From: Theodoxus fluviatilis
Lineage: Eukaryota > Mollusca > Gastropoda > Cycloneritida > Neritidae
Assembly: GCA_034096865.1 (NCBI GenBank)
Contig: JAWQFJ010017415.1
Span: forward strand, 15,001 to 27,500
Length of the DNA stretch: 12,500 bases
Direction of reading: 5' to 3'
This document shows positions 7,888 through 12,500 of this stretch, one piece after another; position 1 is the first letter of the stretch, and each line of letters begins with the position of its first letter. The notes beneath the pieces are model-generated. The model worked only from the letters and a program-made list of their open reading frames with translations, ran no database searches and was not told the origin of the DNA. Made by a program: the position numbers and the translations under genes.

Positions 7888-8500
7888 ACTGCTACAGGAA
7901 AGAGGGATCGGCGCCGTGCCGAGAGAGAGTGGAGGGAGTCTGCTTTGACTGTGTCCCATCAGTTGTACATAAAGGCCAAGAATTTTGTGACGTTCATTGT
8001 CCATAAAGCAAAATCAATATTCTACACATCTCAAATCGCTGAGGCAAAGTCCAGCAAGGAGTTGTATCATATTACCAATGATCTGTGTGCGAGAAAAAGC
8101 CCCACCCAGCTTCCCACGGTATATCCCTCATCCTCACTCCCCAGCGTGTTTTCTAACTATTTCGTGACCAAGGTAGATAAGCTGCGAGCGGACCTTGACT
8201 CTCAGCCTTCTATCCCACACCCCCTTGGTAAACCATTCAGTGGCAATTTCCTAGAATCTTTCGCCCCTGTCACTGAATCAGACGTCCTCAAGATCTTGTC
8301 TAACTCCGCCCTTAAAACATCTGAACATGACCCCTTCCCAACTCCCCTGCTCTTTGAGTGTTTAGACGTAGTGCTCCCCACCCTGACCAAGATTGTTAAT
8401 GAGTCCCTCACTTCTGGAACCTTCCCGGATGTCCACAAAACTGCTCCTGTCACTGCACTGTTGAAGAAACCTAACCTGTACCATAATGAGTTTAAAAAAA
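7888..8500 (+). pseudogene. LINE ORF2 N-terminal part, frame-broken
   Basis: From 7888 the frame gives TGKRDRRRAEREWRESALTV..., the basic linker typical between the endonuclease and RT domains of CR1/L2 ORF2. It continues through QLYIKAKNFVTFIVHKAKS, ...SSLPSVFSNYFVTKV, and ...LLKKPNLYHNEFK (start of RT). Upstream, CCGTGGTTT...GATGAACTGCTACAG (about 7862-7896) reads PWF...DELLQ in another frame, so a small indel lies near 7897. At the other end, A7 at 8494-8500 causes a second shift: the expected continuation NFRPVSNL is in the next frame. The endonuclease domain is absent. Confidence 0.85.
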
Positions 8501-9848
8501 CTTCCGGCCTGTTAGTAACTTGTCATTTGTTTCAAAACTGATAGGAAAGGTAGTTCTGTCTCAGCTCTCTGCACACCTCACGTCCAACCAACTGTTCAAC
8601 CCCCTACATTCTGCGTATCGGCCTGGACACAGTACAGAAACAGCTTTAGTGAAAATTGTAAATGACCTTCTACGTGCTCTGGACAGAGGAGAAGTCTCTA
8701 TTCTGGCGCTGCTCGATTTATCGGCAGCATTTGACGCAATAGATCATGCTATTCTCATCAGCCGTCTTGAATTTGTGTTTGGCGTTAGTGACTCTGCCTT
8801 GAACTGGTTTTCGTCGTACTTGTTCAACCGTACTCAGACTGTATCCATCAACAATAACACTTCTGATCCTACTCTGCAGCGCTATGGCGTGCCACAAGGG
8901 TCGGTCTTAGGACCAATTTTATTTGTTCTGTACACCACTCCTCTCGCAGATATCATGACTGCCCATTCGGTTCTTCATCATTCTTATGCAGATGATACGC
9001 AGGCGCAAAAGTCGGGTCATCCCAAGAGTTTCGACACTCTAATGCACTCAATGCAAGCATGTGTCCTTGACGTCAAGTCACGGATGACATTCAATAAGCT
9101 GAAATTAAATTATGAGAAGACCGAGGTAATGGTTGCCTCCTCACCACGCATGTCTACCTCTGTCCATCTCCCAGAGTCCATCACCATCGGCAATGCTACT
9201 GTCCCCTTTTCTAACACAGTGAAAAATCTAGGCGTTACGTTAGATTCCCACCTCACTATGCATGCACAGGTTCAGACCATCATTCGTTCTGTGAACTTTG
9301 AGCTCCTTCGCATCGGTTCAATCCGTCACTATCTCTCTGAGAAAGCGGCCAAGACCCTTGTCTCAGCGTTCATTCTATCCAAGCTAGATTATTGTAATGC
9401 TCTGTTTTATGGCTGTCCCGAGTATCTCATTGACAGGTTACAAAAACTGCAGAACAACGCCGCTCGCCTGATCTGTAGAGTCCGCAAATTTGAGCGTATC
9501 ACACCCCACCTTCAGAAACTACACTGGCTCCGTGTCGAGGAACGTATCATTTACAAAATTGCATGCTCATCTTTCAACGCATTCACACAGACAGGACCCG
9601 CATACCTCACAGCCCTCATAGACACTTATACGCCACGCAGAACACTTCGCTCTTCAGCAAACACCACCACCCTCGTCCCTCGTAAAATGAAATCATCTTT
9701 TGGTGACCGCTCTTTCTTTGCCTCCGCTCCTCTCGTCTGGAACTCTCTCCCTGTTAATCTTCGTCTGTATCCCTCTTCCGAGTCTGACTCTTTCCGCGCT
9801 GATCTAAAGACACACCTGTTCTTTCTTGCATACACATCTGCCAAATAG
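8501..9848 (+). pseudogene. LINE reverse transcriptase and C-terminal region
   Basis: This long open frame of about 449 codons follows the A7 frameshift. In order: NFRPVSNLSFVSKL; HSAYRPGHSTETAL (about 8610-8655); motif A LLDLSAAFDAIDH (first catalytic Asp codon at 8715); GVPQGSVLGPILF (about 8886-8924); catalytic box YADD at 8985-8996; then the thumb and the conserved C-terminal block LDYCNALFYG...LQKLQNNAARLICR and HWLRVEERI, ending at TAG 9846-9848. Catalytic Asp residues are intact, so the RT part is little decayed, but the copy lacks an endonuclease and has upstream frameshifts, so it is very probably not autonomous. The motifs place it in the CR1/L2/Jockey supergroup; I cannot name the exact clade. 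Confidence 0.9.
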
Positions 9849-10029
9849 ACCCCACCCGCTCAACTTCACAGCTCCCCGTACATATTCTCGTAATTGTATT
9901 TTGTAAATATTTTGTTATTGATTCACTTATCTCGGTTGTGTTTGCTTGCTTGTTTGTTCTCTTCATTTGCTTATTTCATTCTTGTTTTGATTGTCGAGTG
10001 GTTGTCTGCTTGCTTGTTTATTTACTGTG

Positions 10030-10200
10030 TTGGTATGCCTGCTTGATTGTGTTCGATTATTTAGCCTGCTTGTTTGTTTATTTTCTTTTGTTGTATGCTT
10101 GCTTCAACTGTGTTTGATTATTCTGCCTGCTTGATGGTTAATGTTATGTGTTTGTATACTTGCTCTGATTGTACGTGATTTTGCTGCTAGTGTTGATTGC
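10030..10200 (+). repeat. 61-bp degenerate tandem repeats in LINE 3' UTR
   Basis: Units starting TTG(G/T)TATGC at 10030, TTGTATGCTTGCTT at 10091 and TTGTATACTTGCT at 10152 are spaced exactly 61 bp apart and share TGTGTTYGATTATT-GCCTGCTTG. The third unit decays. Confidence 0.7.
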
Positions 10201-10298
10201 CTACGTGATTTGCTTGCATCTGATTGTCTGCTTGTGATGTGTGAACGAGATTGTAAAGCGTTTAGAGCTCACCTGAGAATAAGCGCTATAGAAATATC

Positions 10299-10350
<52 letters not shown>

Positions 10351-10355
<5 letters not shown>

Positions 10356-10845
10356 ATACCACACTACTTCTCAGTGGACAACAAAACACCACACCACACT
10401 ATACCACACCACTCCTCAGTAGAAAACAAAACACCAAACAACACTGTACCACACAACACTATACCACACCACACAACACTATACCACACTACTCCTCAGT
10501 GGACAACAAAACACCACACCACACTATATCACACCACACTATACCACACCACTCCTCAGTAGAAAACAAAACACCATACAGCACTATTCCATACCACACT
10601 ACACAATACCACACCACATTAAACTATACCACACCACTCCGCAGTAGGCAATAAAACACTACATCACACTATACCACACGACACCACACTATACCACACC
10701 ATACTACACCACATCATACAACACCACCCCACCCCAGACCAAACTATACCACAAAACACCACACCACACTATACCACATCACACAACACTATACCACACA
10801 ACACAAACGATACCGCAAAACACCACACCACACTATAACACACAC
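10351..10845. repeat. Pentanucleotide satellite, right block
   Basis: The same satellite continues after the LINE. Five further CTCAGTRGA-type modules have their CAGT start at 10372, 10417, 10497, 10557 and 10642, giving spacings of 45, 80, 60 and 85, all multiples of 5. The register is lost near ACACAAACGATACC (about 10800) and the array fades into a short (CA)n run (10834-10854). Confidence 0.93.
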
Positions 10846-10855
10846 ACACACACAC

Positions 10856-11360
10856 TACATGGCGCACACGCGTATGGCACTGATGTGAATGCACAGTTGC
10901 CTCTGAATGATCTGACCTCGTCTCAATGCTCCAAGTAGTCTCTTTGGCCGCTTGGGGCCGCCCCTGGCAGAGCTACTGGAGCAGGCCCCGAAAGCTATAC
11001 TGGCTGCCTGTCCACCAACGTATTGTGTTCAAAACAATGTGTCATGTGTTCAAGTGCGTCAATGGTTTGGCCCCGCTGTATCTGGTTGAGCTCCTCAAGA
11101 CTTATAAGCCTGTGAGGGATCTCAGATCTTCGGCGCAGTCATTACTCCATGTGCCACGCTACAACACCAAGAGATCTGGAGAAAGAGCATTCTCGTATGC
11201 TGGACCGAAACTCTGGAACGATATCCCAGACAGACTGAGGAAATCTCCTTCACTACAGACTTTCAAGTCACAGCTAAAAACTCTTTTATTCGAAGGGTGA
11301 ACGTGTTGAGCGCCTTGAGCATGCCTTTGGGTGTGAGATTGGCGCTATATGATAGCCAAA
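10856..11360 (+). mobile_element. Short 5'-truncated LINE 3' fragment
   Basis: A second sense-strand LINE remnant: the last part of a CR1/L2-type ORF2, stop TGA 11298-11300, then a very short 3' UTR with TTGAGCGCCTTGAGC...GGCGCTATATGATAGCC (11308-11357) running into an (ACAT)n tail. The GAGCGCC/GGCGCT pairing parallels the 3' end of the LINE at 7838-10350. The ORF sequence differs clearly, so it is a related but different family. Its left boundary, just after a CA run, is approximate. Confidence 0.75.
10926..11300 (+). pseudogene. LINE ORF2 C-terminal fragment
   Basis: The frame contains RKLYWLPVHQRIVFKTM (from about 10989), CVNGLAPLYLVELL, LRSSAQSLLHVPR, ERAFSYAGPKLWNDIP and FKSQLKTLLFEG. 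This order is the conserved C-terminal block of CR1/L2/Rex-type ORF2 proteins, equivalent to the HWLRVEERI...PRRTLRS...FKTHLF-like region of the LINE at 8501-9848. The RT domain itself is missing. The first 20 or so codons before RKLYWLPV are not recognisable and may belong to flanking DNA. Confidence 0.85.
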
Positions 11361-11530
11361 ATACATACATACATACATACATACATACATACATACATAC
11401 ATACATACATACATACATACATACATACATACATACATACATACATACATACATACATACATACATACATACATACATACATACATACATACATACATAC
11501 ATACATACATACATACATACAAACATACAA
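11361..11530. repeat. (ACAT)n microsatellite, about 40 perfect units
   Basis: An almost perfect tetranucleotide array that begins exactly at the LINE 3' end. Long Tyr-Ile-His-Thr and Val-Cys-Met-Tyr frames on both strands are by-products. 11531-11696 between the array and the exon 3 polypyrimidine tract holds no recognised feature. Confidence 0.97.
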
Positions 11531-11716
11531 AGCCCAGCAGCCAGGGGTCCAGCCAGATGATGGGGGCATCAAGCGGTTCTGGCCATGTGTTACTTAATTA
11601 CATTAGCGTATATTAAAAAAGTTCTGCTTCAAGAGTGTCTGTTCTTTACAATTGACATTGTCTCTACCTTTGACAAGTTATGTGAAAGATAATCAGTTTT
11701 TATTTATTCCGTGCAG

Positions 11717-11862
11717 AAATACCCAACTTCCTGAGTTCTGAGGAATGCAACCGCGCGATTTGGCAAGCGAAATCTAATGAGCTGCACAATGTCGTGTTTC
11801 TCAACAACTTTGTTCTGGATGACCGGTGGCGGGGCAAAGTTACCAAAGAGTGGATTCGCAAC
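11717..11862 (+). CDS. P4HTM-like: Exon 3 of P4HTM-like gene: start of the hydroxylase domain
   Basis: This 146-bp exon lies between acceptor TTTTTATTTATTCCGTGCAG (ending 11716) and donor AAC|GTGAGT (11863). It begins with AA, completing codon 103 (Glu) with the G from exon 2, then encodes 48 residues beginning IPNFLSSEECNRAIWQAKSN and ending TKEWIRN in phase 0. The E-I-P-x-F-L-[ST]-x-E-E-C pattern marks the start of the 2-oxoglutarate/Fe(II) dioxygenase region in prolyl 4-hydroxylases, closest in my recall to P4HTM, an ER-membrane enzyme with EF-hands that hydroxylates prolines, with HIF-alpha as a reported substrate. The EF-hands and the iron-binding HxD...H residues would be in later exons. 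Another P4H-type oxygenase remains possible. An 87-codon complementary frame is a shadow. Confidence 0.8.
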
Positions 11863-11981
11863 GTGAGTGCGTTGTTGTGTGCTCTTTGTGTGTGTTTTTT
11901 TCAATGCATGCACGCGCTTGCATGTATTAGTTTGTACATGCTTGAGTGTGTCTAATTAACCAAATGTGGGTGCATCTGCGT

Positions 11982-12023
11982 GCGCGCGCGCGCGCGAGTG
12001 TGTGTGTGTTTGGTTGTTTGTTT

Positions 12024-12085
<62 letters not shown>
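11982..12085. repeat. Compound (CG)n-(GT)n-(GA)n microsatellite
   Basis: (GC)n at 11982-11996, GT/GTTT repeats to 12048, then (GA)n to 12085. The alternating CG/GT part is Z-DNA-prone and starts about 120 bp after the exon 3 donor, similar to the tract after exon 1. Confidence 0.92.
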
Positions 12086-12089
<4 letters not shown>

Positions 12090-12092
12090 ACG

Positions 12093-12172
12093 AACTTTAT
12101 TTTACAAGGGTAGTGAATTAGGCAGTTGTGCCCATGTTACATTTAGCCCTTGAGACAAAATATTCAAGTGTT

Positions 12173-12175
<3 letters not shown>
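12093..12175 (-). mobile_element. 3' end of the LINE family seen at 3808-5099
   Basis: AACTTTATTTTACAAGGG...GAATTAGGCA...TTACAT..AGCCCTTG matches 3829-3892 with a small gap and several substitutions. On the complement it is only the last roughly 80 bp of the LINE, ending in AATAAAGTT followed by a CT-rich tail. Both sides are (GA)n. Confidence 0.75.

Positions 12176-12500
<325 letters not shown>

Larger units (their letters stand above)
7838..10350 (+). mobile_element. 5'-truncated CR1/L2-type LINE inserted in the satellite
   Basis: Satellite stops at about 7837 and resumes at 10351. Between them lies one sense-strand LINE copy: the end of the endonuclease-RT linker, a full RT domain and C-terminal region, a roughly 450-bp T/G-rich 3' UTR with 61-bp tandem repeats, a 3' terminal segment TTGTAAAGCGTTTAGAGC...AAGCGCTATAGAAATATCC, and an (ATT)n tail (10300-10350). 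The AAGCG/CGCTA pairing resembles the 3' stem-loop that CR1/L2-type RTs use for recognition. Target-site duplications cannot be judged inside the low-complexity array. Confidence 0.9.

Noticed and set aside
7945..8541. Separate host gene upstream of the RT
   Set aside because: It is the N-terminal part of the same LINE ORF2, separated only by the A7 frameshift.
11263..11597. Tyr-Ile-His-Thr and Val-Cys-Met-Tyr repeat proteins on both strands
   Set aside because: They arise from the (ACAT)n microsatellite.
11704..11913. Minus-strand 69-codon frame over exon 3
   Set aside because: It is a shadow of the plus-strand exon, which has splice sites and a recognised motif.

Overview
The window looks like intron-rich, repeat-dense metazoan nuclear DNA, most likely from a mollusc or another lophotrochozoan; the exact lineage is inference. 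Signs are GT-AG introns, 5'-truncated CR1/L2-type LINE copies, very long simple repeats on nearly every non-coding stretch, and no bacterial-style gene organisation.

The main result is a host gene on the + strand split over three short exons: 2869-3093, 5592-5673 and 11717-11862. All have consensus splice sites and matching intron phases (0, then 1, then 0 into the next intron). Spliced, they encode about 151 residues: a hydrophobic poly-Leu signal or anchor segment, two N-glycosylation sequons, and a segment reading ...SLQPQVIEIPNFLSSEEC... This resembles the start of the oxygenase region of transmembrane prolyl 4-hydroxylase (P4HTM-like). The catalytic His/Asp/His residues would lie beyond the right edge.

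Layout: 1-187 is a reverse-transcriptase fragment (-). 188-480 is a retroelement-like tail. 481-2561 is non-repetitive DNA with two inverted-repeat-bounded segments and ATGGCGG (YY1-like) sites, but no recognised gene. 2562-2790 is a CA microsatellite, and 2869-3093 is exon 1. Intron 1 (3094-5591) holds Z-DNA-prone repeats, a tRNA-like box A, a broken antisense LINE and ATCC repeats. 5592-5673 is exon 2. Intron 2 (5674-11716) holds a roughly 2 kb pentanucleotide satellite interrupted by a broken sense LINE, then a second LINE fragment ending in an ACAT array. 11717-11862 is exon 3. The start of intron 3 holds CG/GT/GA repeats, a short LINE 3' end and a GACA array running off the window.

No CRISPR array, operon, rRNA or complete tRNA was seen. 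I found no convincing new molecular system. The points most worth checking are the hidden gene, the strict 5-bp register of the satellite, and the association of each LINE 3' end with its own microsatellite.
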